Below, piece by piece: positions 35,235 through 42,817 of a stretch of DNA of 64,000 nucleotides. Below the pieces are notes generated by a model. It saw only the letters and a program-made list of their open reading frames with translations. It was not told the DNA's origin and did no database searches. Each line of letters begins with the position of its first letter. Position 1 is the first letter of the stretch. Both the position numbers and the translations under genes were made by a program. The stretch covers positions 154,122 to 218,121 of the forward strand of contig NZ_JQEC01000015.1 of the NCBI RefSeq assembly GCF_000764185.1, given 5' to 3'. Source of the DNA: Colwellia psychrerythraea (GTDB lineage Bacteria; Pseudomonadota; Gammaproteobacteria; Enterobacterales; Alteromonadaceae).

Positions 35235-36002
35235 TTAACTAAAACTATTAAAGTTTAGCTCTCGCCCTTTTGCTTTAATAGACGCTAGCTCTTCAGGGAA
35301 TAACTCCGCCAAGGCAGTTTGTAATTCCGTATGATGATTACGATCTTTTGTTAGCGGCTGCCAGCCCATGCCATCAAATAACATATTGCTTAGGTTAAAA
35401 AGTTCGCGTTCAACAATTAAATTAGTTCTACCGCTACATTGTTCAACTTCACCTGAGAGTAATGTGATGGCACCATAGGCCATAGACCAATTACTAAAAC
35501 ACAATTGTTGTATATCCATATTGAAAGGTAGTGCTAAGCTGTTATCGTTTAGACCATCATCAACAATGCCGTGAATTGAAGTCATTAATTTAACTTCTAA
35601 TCGTTCACCCTCATTAATATGTTTATCACTTGATTTTCCGACAACATTAGGTGATTTAGAACACATTACACATTGAAAAAGTGCTGGGTATAACATTGCA
35701 TAAATAAGATAGGAGAAATTTAAAAGTAACATCCGTGAACGAGCGCAGCCTTTAAACTGGTATGCGCGATAAAATAAATCACCTAATACTTCAATTGAGT
35801 AATTACTAATAGCTAACAATAAATCTTCTTTACCAATAAAGTGTTTATAGACCGTCCCTTTCGAAAACGGCACTTGGGCAACAACTTTATCCATGGTGAG
35901 ATTTTCTATACCATTTTTCTGGATAAGTAATACTGCCGAGTTGATTATTTGCAACTCTCTTTCCTTAAGTGCAGTTTCATCGAGTAACTTAGGTGGTGTC
36001 AT
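35235..36002 (-). CDS. TetR-family transcriptional regulator of the export operon
   Basis: A 255-residue repressor-type regulator. The N-terminal helix-turn-helix is typical: ELQIINSAVLLIQKNGIENL, TMDKVVAQVPFSKGTVYKHF and the following GKEDLLLAI. The C-terminal ligand domain is long and hydrophobic and has CSKSPNVVG with Cys residues nearby, features of no family I recognise. It lies just upstream of the exporter on the same strand with 131 bases between. Tandem palindromes lie within 50 bases of its own start, so autoregulation is likely. The inducing ligand is probably the exported molecule (inference). Confidence 0.9.
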   Translation of the reverse strand: MTPPKLLDETALKERELQIINSAVLLIQKNGIENLTMDKVVAQVPFSKGTVYKHFIGKEDLLLAISNYSIEVLGDLFYRAYQFKGCARSRMLLLNFSYLIYAMLYPALFQCVMCSKSPNVVGKSSDKHINEGERLEVKLMTSIHGIVDDGLNDNSLALPFNMDIQQLCFSNWSMAYGAITLLSGEVEQCSGRTNLIVERELFNLSNMLFDGMGWQPLTKDRNHHTELQTALAELFPEELASIKAKGRELNFNSFS

Positions 36003-36021
36003 AATGCCTACTATTCAATAT

Positions 36022-36049
36022 GTGACGAATCGTCACTGACGAAACGTCA
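36022..36049. promoter_or_regulatory. tandem TetR operator candidates upstream of tetR
   Basis: gtgacgaatcgtcac (36022-36036) and tgacgaaacgtca (36037-36049) sit end to end, 20 bases before the tetR start. The first contains the same 13-bp word seen at 35156-35168. Confidence 0.75.
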
Positions 36050-36436
36050 TCATACGCCAGATGTAATTATTGTCAACAACTTTGTAACTAAAGTGTACGT
36101 GTGAATTTTCTTTCATCGTCATAACGTGGTTCTCACTTCGTTTAATATCTAGTTATAAAAATAGAAGCTAACGATTGATTATAGCGGGGATAGAGCTTTT
36201 ACTGTTCATATAGATACTTAATTAAATATATGAGTTGAGGATAGTAGCTGGAATATAGGTAGCTTTCATTTTTTGAAATAACACTACCAAGCGGGAGTAA
36301 AAATAGGTACGACGTTTCCTTATTTCGATCCATTAGAGCAATGAGAAGGAATAGCGCCACTAAGATGCCTTGTCAACTTCACAAAGCTGACATTAGCTAT
36401 TACAACGAATTAGACAAGTAGGATTATATTTTGTAT
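36050..36436. other. gene-free stretch between tetR and the lone attC
   Basis: About 390 AT-rich bases. I see no frame, tRNA or terminator that I can support. The left part should contain the tetR promoter. Confidence 0.4.
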
Positions 36437-36524
36437 CGCTAACGTCTCGTTAAGCGGAAAAGAATGGTTGGCTATAATCGTGTAACGATGGCCAGCAGTT
36501 ACTTTTCCGCTTTAACAACTTGTC
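36437..36524 (-). other. isolated attC site (5)
   Basis: On the gene strand the site ends GACGTTAGCG (R') and has long paired arms AAGCGGAAAAG and CTTTTCCGCTT, with an inner GGC/GCC stem. It begins ACAAGTTGTTAAAGC, the usual form of the left end apart from a decayed R'' (TTGACAAG instead of CTAACAAG). It follows the stop of the nitrilase-like gene by about 20 bases. Confidence 0.75.
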
Positions 36525-36543
36525 AAAAAAAATGATATTCCCG

Positions 36544-38040
36544 TTATTTATTCTTAGGGGCTGCAGATAAGGACGGTTGTGAATATTGGTGAATCTCGCC
36601 TAAGCCAGCAGTGAAATAATCACCAACCTTATTACTAGAAGTGGTTACAGCCAGAACGTTCGGCTCATTGTAAAGGTCAAGATATTGATTAACTGGACGG
36701 GATATATCACCCGTGTAGGTGTCGCCGCCGGGGTTTTCAGTACTCTTGGGGTTTACATAATCAATAGGCCCTACATCAGTGGTACGATAGGACAGTTGGC
36801 TATGACTATAATAAGCTGTGCCGTTAGCCCCTTCAGACCGTGTTTGTGCTGAGGAAGTATAGACTCCAGTGATGACTTGTTTGGTGGTTCCGCTACTTGC
36901 TTTGCCATCTTTGGTGATGACTGGTTGGCCATCACTGTTGTATTGATCCAGAATATAATCACACCCGTCGGCGTTAAAAATCGCTCCGCTGCTCCCGCCA
37001 GCAATGGCATAGTCTAGCAGCTGCATTCCGCCGGAGGGTACAAGCTGAATATCAAGCGGACTGTTACCAGCCATATTTACTGTACGACGTAACCGTTGCA
37101 GTCTGTGATCTAGGCAGATCTCGGCACCCAATTCGACGCTCTGATAATACGAAACAATAGGCATACGAGCCCCACTTTTTCGACAAATACCAGACCCCTG
37201 ATTGTCGCCATTTAAAATACTCACAGGAGGGTAATTAGCCAGCCACTCAGTAATCTGCCCACCAGTACCAATTTTGCCATTTTGGAGTACGCCCAAAGTC
37301 AAATCAACGGTTGATTCAGCCTGTTTTTCAATTGAATAGCGAATGGTTTTTCTTGTGGAACCTCCATTGTAAACGAAAATGCAAGCACGGTTTCGCACAG
37401 TACAAAGAGGATCCTGACGATATGCGTTCACTAATGCATTGAACTCATCATATTGAGTACCTAGATCGGGCATGGCTTCAAGTGACTTGAGGCGCATAAG
37501 ACCGATGTGAGATGTTGCCATGGGCGCTACGCCTTGCTGCGTCGCACGCGTGTAAGCTGTATTCAGTGAATCCAAACGGTTTTTAACTTCTTGCCCTGCT
37601 AAGAAGTCCGCGATGTCAGAAACATGAGTGGTCAAAACGCTACCAGTACAGATTACCCAGTCTCTCCCTGAGTCGGAAGAATCAGCAAGAGTACTTTCAA
37701 TACGCATAACAAGCTGGCTCATCAGATATTCAAAGGCAGATTTTTCGTTGATCTTCAATCCAGGATAAGGACCGTGGGCGCTGTGAAAATAAAACTCTGG
37801 GACAACAAAATAGCGCACCCAGTCATTGCAATTAGCGCTCTGGGAAATTGCTATATTCAGCGCTTCAATGAACATATTGATCCGAAAATCAATATCATCC
37901 TGCATCTCCTGCGCATTGGTAATTGGCTTGCCTGGCCATTCAGCAGCAACCCAATTACCAATTGAAATAGGATTACGGTAGGCCGTGTACAAGGACCAAG
38001 CGAAAAAGTTATTTTTTGTAATATCAGTTCTGTTAGTCAC
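36544..38040 (-). CDS. nitrilase-superfamily-like (C-N hydrolase) protein on a cassette-like unit
   Basis: A 498-residue protein without a signal peptide. I see a spaced Glu-Lys-Cys set like that of C-N hydrolases: WVRYFVVPEFYFHSAHG (Glu in PEF), a Lys in STRKTIRYSIEK, and Cys in SVELGAEICLDHRLQRL, which looks like the nucleophile region of the superfamily (family form E-x-C-Y-D). Overall similarity is low, and the protein is longer than usual (about 270-350), with an extra C-terminal region of repeats rich in Gly/Thr. It is followed by an attC and preceded by an amidohydrolase lipoprotein gene 76 bases upstream. Its role may be amide or nitrile cleavage together with that partner (inference). 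Confidence 0.6.
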   Translation of the reverse strand: MTNRTDITKNNFFAWSLYTAYRNPISIGNWVAAEWPGKPITNAQEMQDDIDFRINMFIEALNIAISQSANCNDWVRYFVVPEFYFHSAHGPYPGLKINEKSAFEYLMSQLVMRIESTLADSSDSGRDWVICTGSVLTTHVSDIADFLAGQEVKNRLDSLNTAYTRATQQGVAPMATSHIGLMRLKSLEAMPDLGTQYDEFNALVNAYRQDPLCTVRNRACIFVYNGGSTRKTIRYSIEKQAESTVDLTLGVLQNGKIGTGGQITEWLANYPPVSILNGDNQGSGICRKSGARMPIVSYYQSVELGAEICLDHRLQRLRRTVNMAGNSPLDIQLVPSGGMQLLDYAIAGGSSGAIFNADGCDYILDQYNSDGQPVITKDGKASSGTTKQVITGVYTSSAQTRSEGANGTAYYSHSQLSYRTTDVGPIDYVNPKSTENPGGDTYTGDISRPVNQYLDLYNEPNVLAVTTSSNKVGDYFTAGLGEIHQYSQPSLSAAPKNK

Positions 38041-38116
38041 GTTTAGATTCCTTCTAAAATATTAAATTGACTCATTATCATGTGTATAAATTATGAGCCG
38101 ATGTGATAGTTACTTG

Positions 38117-39802
38117 CTAATTACAGACATTAACCTGATTGCCATTATCCATTGGTCTTATTGGGTTAAATATAGAAGGGCAATTATCCTCACTATTTAA
38201 AACCCCATCACCATCGTTATCAGAACTAGTAATCTGACCACTGTAATTATCATATCGAACAGGTGTACAGCTTGGCTCCGAGGAATCAAATGAAGACTGA
38301 TAGAGTGCAAAGAAATCTTTATTAACGTTATATAAGTTTTTGAGTGAATAGCCGGTATCATTCTCCAAGCACACCTGTCGACCTGGCATTCCTTGAGCAC
38401 TTAAATCTTCACATCCATTTGTCATAGATTCCATGATAGAGCTATATCCAAATAGAGGCTTACCACCTCGTAAGCTTATTAAAATACTATCAGGTGTCGA
38501 GGCTACCAAATCTTCATAACCAGCTTCGCCATCGACTTTTACAATAATAATATCCGCTAAGTATCCAAGTTGTATATCTCCCAACTGGTTACCTACTCCC
38601 AATGCTTTAGCTGCATTATTTGTGACCATTGACCACAGCTCTTTTTGAGTGAAGGTATTATTTAAGTAAGTAGTATTAAAATCATCTGCACAGACTAACT
38701 CTCGAGACATATTCATTGAGCCTGAAGGAGACCAATCTGTTGACAGTGCAATATTGATCCCCGCGGATTTATACAACGATACCTGAGCAGTGTTGCCATA
38801 AAGAGAAATATTAGATCTTGGCGACCAGATAAAACTCATATCATTGGCAGCTGCAATTTCAACCATAGATTTATTCACGGCAATGCCGTGAATAAATGTA
38901 GAGGCAGAACTTTTCAGGTCAACACTGCCGTTGCCAACACCAGTTAAGCAATTAAATTCGTTTTCAGCATAACTATTTATACCTTCTGAAACATGCGGCA
39001 AAAAAATCAAATTGTCTGTTAATACTTTAGTTGAGGGGATTTCTGGGTAATTTTTACAGCCACTATCATACCCTGTTACATCATTCGTATCACCGAGGGG
39101 AAATGTATCATAATCTACACGTTTATTATTGGCGTAAGTTAACCCTTCAGAATAATCATAGGAATCACTTTCTGATGGAGCGATATCGACATTTCTCAAT
39201 AATCCTTTACTACCACCAGAGCCCGCGATGGTCATGACTCCAGAAATTAAATGCCGTAATTCATTCCATGTAACGACTTTATCATCATAATTTCCTTTTG
39301 CCGTTATCATCATTTTACCATTCAAACCTTTGCGCCATTCATTACGCCTGTCATATCGATAATTAGCACAAATGGAATCATTGAAAGCATTATTTGCAAT
39401 ATTACAGTGTTCATACATAGGGTTAGTTACAGGTTGTGCGTTTTGCCCCCCAGGTGAGTTTTGATTATATTTCAGGTGATCATGCGCATTAAGCATCGCT
39501 GCCGCAATAATATTACTCCCGCAATTTAAAGTATTATATTGCCCGGAGTCTATTATACCTATTCCTGATATTTTACCGTCAGGACCGATTAATACGTTGC
39601 TGAGGGTCAATATTTCCTTAGATGTGATGACGGTTCCTTTTAGCAGTATTCCTAGATCGTTTGCTGATGTGTGCGAGTAAGAACAAATGTTGGGTAACTT
39701 ATTACTTTTTACCTCCATCCGTTCCTTCTGAGCTGGTGTATCAATAGAGGAACAACCCACTAAAAGTGTTAAGTAACTAGCTATTACCAGTAAAAATTTC
39801 AT
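38117..39802 (-). CDS. amidohydrolase-family lipoprotein with a C-terminal calcium-binding repeat
   Basis: An exported lipoprotein of 561 residues: lipobox LVGC at residues 14-17. The metal-dependent amidohydrolase pattern is present in order: NAHDHLKY (HxH), FLPHVSEGINSYAENEF, TFIHGIAVN, SPRSNISLYGN and ALSTDWSPSGS (metal Asp), as in the ATZ/TRZ hydrolase group. A short thrombospondin-type-3-like repeat, DNDGDGVLNSEDNCPSIFNP, ends the protein. It sits in the envelope, and a nitrilase-like gene follows, so the two may act in sequence on a nitrogen compound. AAAGGAATTAATAAT supplies the SD. The substrate is unknown. Confidence 0.82.
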   Translation of the reverse strand: MKFLLVIASYLTLLVGCSSIDTPAQKERMEVKSNKLPNICSYSHTSANDLGILLKGTVITSKEILTLSNVLIGPDGKISGIGIIDSGQYNTLNCGSNIIAAAMLNAHDHLKYNQNSPGGQNAQPVTNPMYEHCNIANNAFNDSICANYRYDRRNEWRKGLNGKMMITAKGNYDDKVVTWNELRHLISGVMTIAGSGGSKGLLRNVDIAPSESDSYDYSEGLTYANNKRVDYDTFPLGDTNDVTGYDSGCKNYPEIPSTKVLTDNLIFLPHVSEGINSYAENEFNCLTGVGNGSVDLKSSASTFIHGIAVNKSMVEIAAANDMSFIWSPRSNISLYGNTAQVSLYKSAGINIALSTDWSPSGSMNMSRELVCADDFNTTYLNNTFTQKELWSMVTNNAAKALGVGNQLGDIQLGYLADIIIVKVDGEAGYEDLVASTPDSILISLRGGKPLFGYSSIMESMTNGCEDLSAQGMPGRQVCLENDTGYSLKNLYNVNKDFFALYQSSFDSSEPSCTPVRYDNYSGQITSSDNDGDGVLNSEDNCPSIFNPIRPMDNGNQVNVCN

Positions 39803-39880
39803 ATTATTAATTCCTTTTATTTATTTTATTTGTATTCTTTACTGCCTATAGCTTATTGATAAAAGTAAATTATCAAAAAA

Positions 39881-39925
39881 TACTAACCCCACATTAAGCA
39901 GCTTAAAATTGCAGGCTAAAATGTC
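39881..39925 (-). other. degraded attC half-site (6)
   Basis: On the gene strand it reads ATTTTAGCCTGCAATTTTAA through CTTAATGTGGGGTTAGTA, matching the right half of attC 2 (3281-3320) almost base for base. The left half is not convincing; only a short GGCTA/TAGCC stem remains to about 39957. It marks the outer edge of the nitrilase/amidohydrolase unit. Confidence 0.45.
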
Positions 39926-40079
39926 TAGAAACGTATGTGGACTCCTCAAGGATAGCCATCGACGGAGTAAGTTTTATAACCTACTTATCCTTTTTCATAA
40001 CTTGAAACGTATCATTAAAACCATATTGTGAACATTACAGCTTATTACGAATACTTTTCGATAATATGAAAAAATAATT

Positions 40080-40097
40080 CATTATAAAATATATGGC
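40080..40097. repeat. 18-bp repeat, copy 2 (first copy at 382-399)
   Basis: Exact copy of cattataaaatatatggc with loosely similar flanks. The surrounding stretch (39926-40272) has no gene I can support. Confidence 0.5.
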
Positions 40098-40272
40098 TAA
40101 ATTCTTTAGGTTAATGCCAGCAATGCGCACCAAGAGATCCTTAACAAAAGCGCTACATCATTTGGAGTTTAAAATAAGATATTAAGGGCGGTAAGTACCA
40201 CATTGCGGATGTTTTTTAGCTATTAAAAAGCCGTCTCAGAAGGACTACTTTGTGTCATTCAATGCCATTAAC

Positions 40273-40839
40273 TTAATCGCTACGTTCAATATGAATCATT
40301 TCATCACTCACATGCTGAAATAATGGCTCGATTTTTTGAGGCGAAGATTGAAACCAGTAGTCTTTATCATCATCAGCAATAAGTACGGGCATTCGTTTAT
40401 GGTATTGGCCGCACTTAAGGTTAGGTTTTGTTGTTAACGTGACTAACTCAGTAAATTCATGCTGAAACAATATACCTGCCATATACAAAGGTACTTTGTT
40501 GGTATGCTCAAATAGGTACTTAACTTTTTTACCCTCCTCTGTTCGCCATTCAAACCAACCATTACATGGAATTAAACATCGTTGATGTTGAAAGGCTTGC
40601 CTGAACGTAGGTTTGGTGGCAACGGTTTCAGATTGAGCGTTAATAATAAGCTTCTTTGACCATGAAGGCTTTATTCCCCATAGCGCACTTACTTGATGAT
40701 AGCTTGAGTTGCTATTTACTAACGTTGCAACTGATTGGCTGGGACTTAAGTTAGTATTCGTTTCAGCATTGAAGTGGGTATTAAATAACTCACTCACAAT
40801 CGGTGAAATGGCATTATTTACACTAAATCGACCACACAT
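40273..40839 (-). CDS. SRAP-domain protein (SOS response-associated, YedK/HMCES-like)
   Basis: A 188-residue SRAP protein that, in known relatives, forms a covalent link to abasic sites in single-stranded DNA. The catalytic Cys2 is present in MCGRFSV; it becomes N-terminal after Met removal. KPTFRQAFQHQRCLIPCNGW and FEWRTEEGKK (active-site Glu), then YHKRMPVLI (His), complete the signature. It starts 7 bases after the umuC stop, so it is part of the SOS-controlled operon driven by the LexA box at 42515. The gap downstream has no terminator I can assign. Confidence 0.92.
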   Translation of the reverse strand: MCGRFSVNNAISPIVSELFNTHFNAETNTNLSPSQSVATLVNSNSSYHQVSALWGIKPSWSKKLIINAQSETVATKPTFRQAFQHQRCLIPCNGWFEWRTEEGKKVKYLFEHTNKVPLYMAGILFQHEFTELVTLTTKPNLKCGQYHKRMPVLIADDDKDYWFQSSPQKIEPLFQHVSDEMIHIERSD

Positions 40840-40846
40840 ATTAACC

Positions 40847-42100
40847 TCAACAGTTTATCTTAGGGATTTCTGACCAGTTACTCGTAGAGCGAGGTGATAA
40901 GAAGTTTCGTCTCATTGCCCACTTTTCATTTTTTTCAGCGATAGCCACTTCAACAGCGCCTCTTCCATAACGATGGTTTATTTGGTCATAACATTTCATT
41001 AGCGGAGGGTTATTCACACTCAGCGTAAACATGTCCTGTTGCTGAAATTGACTGTTCTCCAATTCAACACCACCGACACCGCAGCGATAAAAGCTAACAC
41101 CTTGCCTATAAATACTATCAAATACGTAAGAAATAGCACCCGCTAGCTTTAAGGTATTGTCCGTCGCAATAGGGAATTCATAGATAACAGATTTTTTATA
41201 GTAATTGTCATCATGTGGCGAGCTTGATGCAAAAATAACTAATCGTTTAATTAAAGAGCTTTGCCTTCGAACTTTTGCCCCTACAACACTGGCGTGACTT
41301 GATAGTGCCGCTTTAAGTGCATGATCGTCAGTTACTCGTTGCCCGAAGCTACGTGTAGAAAATATCTCTTGTTTGTCTTGCCCTATTTCATCCCAATTTA
41401 AGCACTGCATGCCGTTTAACTCATTCACTGTACGCTCAACGACGACACCGAACTGACCTCGCATTGCTTTAGGCGATTGGTTCGCTAAATCCCAACCATT
41501 TTTAAGGCCTAATATACTTAACCGTTTGCCTAGCTTATTGCCAATCCCCCACACATCAGTGAGTGACATTCGAGAGAGGATTTCTTTACGAGAGGCTTTA
41601 TCATCTATTACCGCAACACCATCAAAACCAGATAACTTCTTGGATGCATGATTCGCGGCTTTGGCTAATGTTAAGGTCGCGCCGAAGCCAACTCCAACAG
41701 GTAAACGTGTTTCTCGCCATACAGCCTTGCGTATTACATGGCCATATTCGTGCCAGTTATCAATACAGCTAAAGTTATTGAAATATAAGAAAGATTCATC
41801 AATAGAATAGACATAATGGTTATCAGAGTACCGCGCAATAACGTTCATCATTCGTTCGCTTAGGTCAGCATATAACTCATAATTCGAAGAACGCACGACC
41901 ACATCATGCTTTTCTAAAAAGGCCTTAATCTTAAAATAAGGAACAAATTTGGGTACGCCTAATTGACGCGCAATAGGACAAACAGCACAGATACAGCCGT
42001 CGTTATTAGTTAAGACGACAACGGGTTTATGTCTAATAGTTGGGTCAAAGACCTTTTCCGCACGCGCATAGAATGAAACGGCATCAACTAAGCTAAACAT
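40847..42100 (-). CDS. umuC: DNA polymerase V catalytic subunit UmuC
   Basis: A Y-family translesion polymerase of 417 residues. The N-terminus MFSLVDAVSFYARAEKVFDP carries the first metal Asp; VYSIDESFLYF carries the second catalytic acidic pair. The palm-finger LPVGVGFGATLTLAKAANHA and the HhH region LTDVWGIGNKLGKRL follow. The length fits UmuC. Its start overlaps the end of umuD by 13 bases. It works with UmuD' in SOS mutagenesis. Nothing in the frame looks broken. Confidence 0.95.
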   Translation of the reverse strand: MFSLVDAVSFYARAEKVFDPTIRHKPVVVLTNNDGCICAVCPIARQLGVPKFVPYFKIKAFLEKHDVVVRSSNYELYADLSERMMNVIARYSDNHYVYSIDESFLYFNNFSCIDNWHEYGHVIRKAVWRETRLPVGVGFGATLTLAKAANHASKKLSGFDGVAVIDDKASRKEILSRMSLTDVWGIGNKLGKRLSILGLKNGWDLANQSPKAMRGQFGVVVERTVNELNGMQCLNWDEIGQDKQEIFSTRSFGQRVTDDHALKAALSSHASVVGAKVRRQSSLIKRLVIFASSSPHDDNYYKKSVIYEFPIATDNTLKLAGAISYVFDSIYRQGVSFYRCGVGGVELENSQFQQQDMFTLSVNNPPLMKCYDQINHRYGRGAVEVAIAEKNEKWAMRRNFLSPRSTSNWSEIPKINC

Positions 42101-42501
42101 GACAGCAGTACAGGGAGTTTTTTATGCAATCTAAAGGATACGTTTACTACCCCTTCTATTTGGAAGTCATCGCTTTCTGTTATTTTAATAGGCTTGTGAC
42201 TCTCAGAAGCAGATAGCAATAAGGCATTGTCGGTATCAATGATTTTGCAGACAAAACAGCCATTAAAATTTGCCACAATTACAGAGCCATTACTAATATG
42301 CTCCACCCTATCAACAACAAGCACATCGCCGTTAAAAATCCCTCTGCCCTCCATTGAGCGACCATTAGCGAGACCAAAAAATGTAGCATCAGGATTTGAA
42401 ATCAAAAGTTTATCTAAAGATAAACCGAGTTCTTTATATTCTGCTGCTGGAGATTCAAAACCTGATATACCAGCTTCTATAAGGATTGGAATAAACTTCA
42501 T
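42088..42501 (-). CDS. umuD: UmuD-type LexA-like self-cleaving SOS protein
   Basis: A 137-residue partner of UmuC, activated by RecA-stimulated autocleavage. The cleavage region is EAGISGFESPAAEY (cut expected near Ser-Gly at 13-14). The catalytic Ser49 (GRSMEG) and Lys86 (CFVCKI) are 37 apart, the same distance as Ser60/Lys97 in E. coli UmuD. A longer frame reaches 42528, but its upstream ATG lies inside the LexA box, so the MKFIPILIEAG start at 42501 is preferred. The operon is umuD-umuC-SRAP. A broken second umuD start exists at 53545-53637. Confidence 0.93.
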   Translation of the reverse strand: MKFIPILIEAGISGFESPAAEYKELGLSLDKLLISNPDATFFGLANGRSMEGRGIFNGDVLVVDRVEHISNGSVIVANFNGCFVCKIIDTDNALLLSASESHKPIKITESDDFQIEGVVNVSFRLHKKLPVLLSCLA

Positions 42502-42514
42502 GAACGCACCGTAA

Positions 42515-42530
42515 CTGTATAAAAACACAG
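42515..42530 (-). promoter_or_regulatory. LexA box of the umuDC-SRAP operon
   Basis: On the minus strand CTGTGTTTTTATACAG matches the CTGT-N8-ACAG consensus exactly, 13 bases before the umuD start. Confidence 0.88.
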
Positions 42531-42817
42531 TATAGCTTAATTTTCATTTTATTGGAAATATTCAGAATTATGAAAGCTCTTAAATTAAAATACACTTTTA
42601 TTTAAAAAACAAACAATACATTAGAACTAAAAAATGAAAATAGGTCTTGGACTACTCATGTAGGGGATTACGGTCATTGAAACTTATGATGTTTGACAGC
42701 TTTTATCAATTATCCTATTGTTATGGAAAGGTGAGCGTAAAGCTTTAAAACCTTTAACTCAACAGGTTTATGTGTCTTTCCAATGCCAAGTTGCAGATAC
42801 AACCCACGAGAGTCTTA

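Noticed and set aside
42499..42528. Longer UmuD starting at 42528
   Set aside because: That ATG lies within the LexA box and the added residues do not fit the family start.
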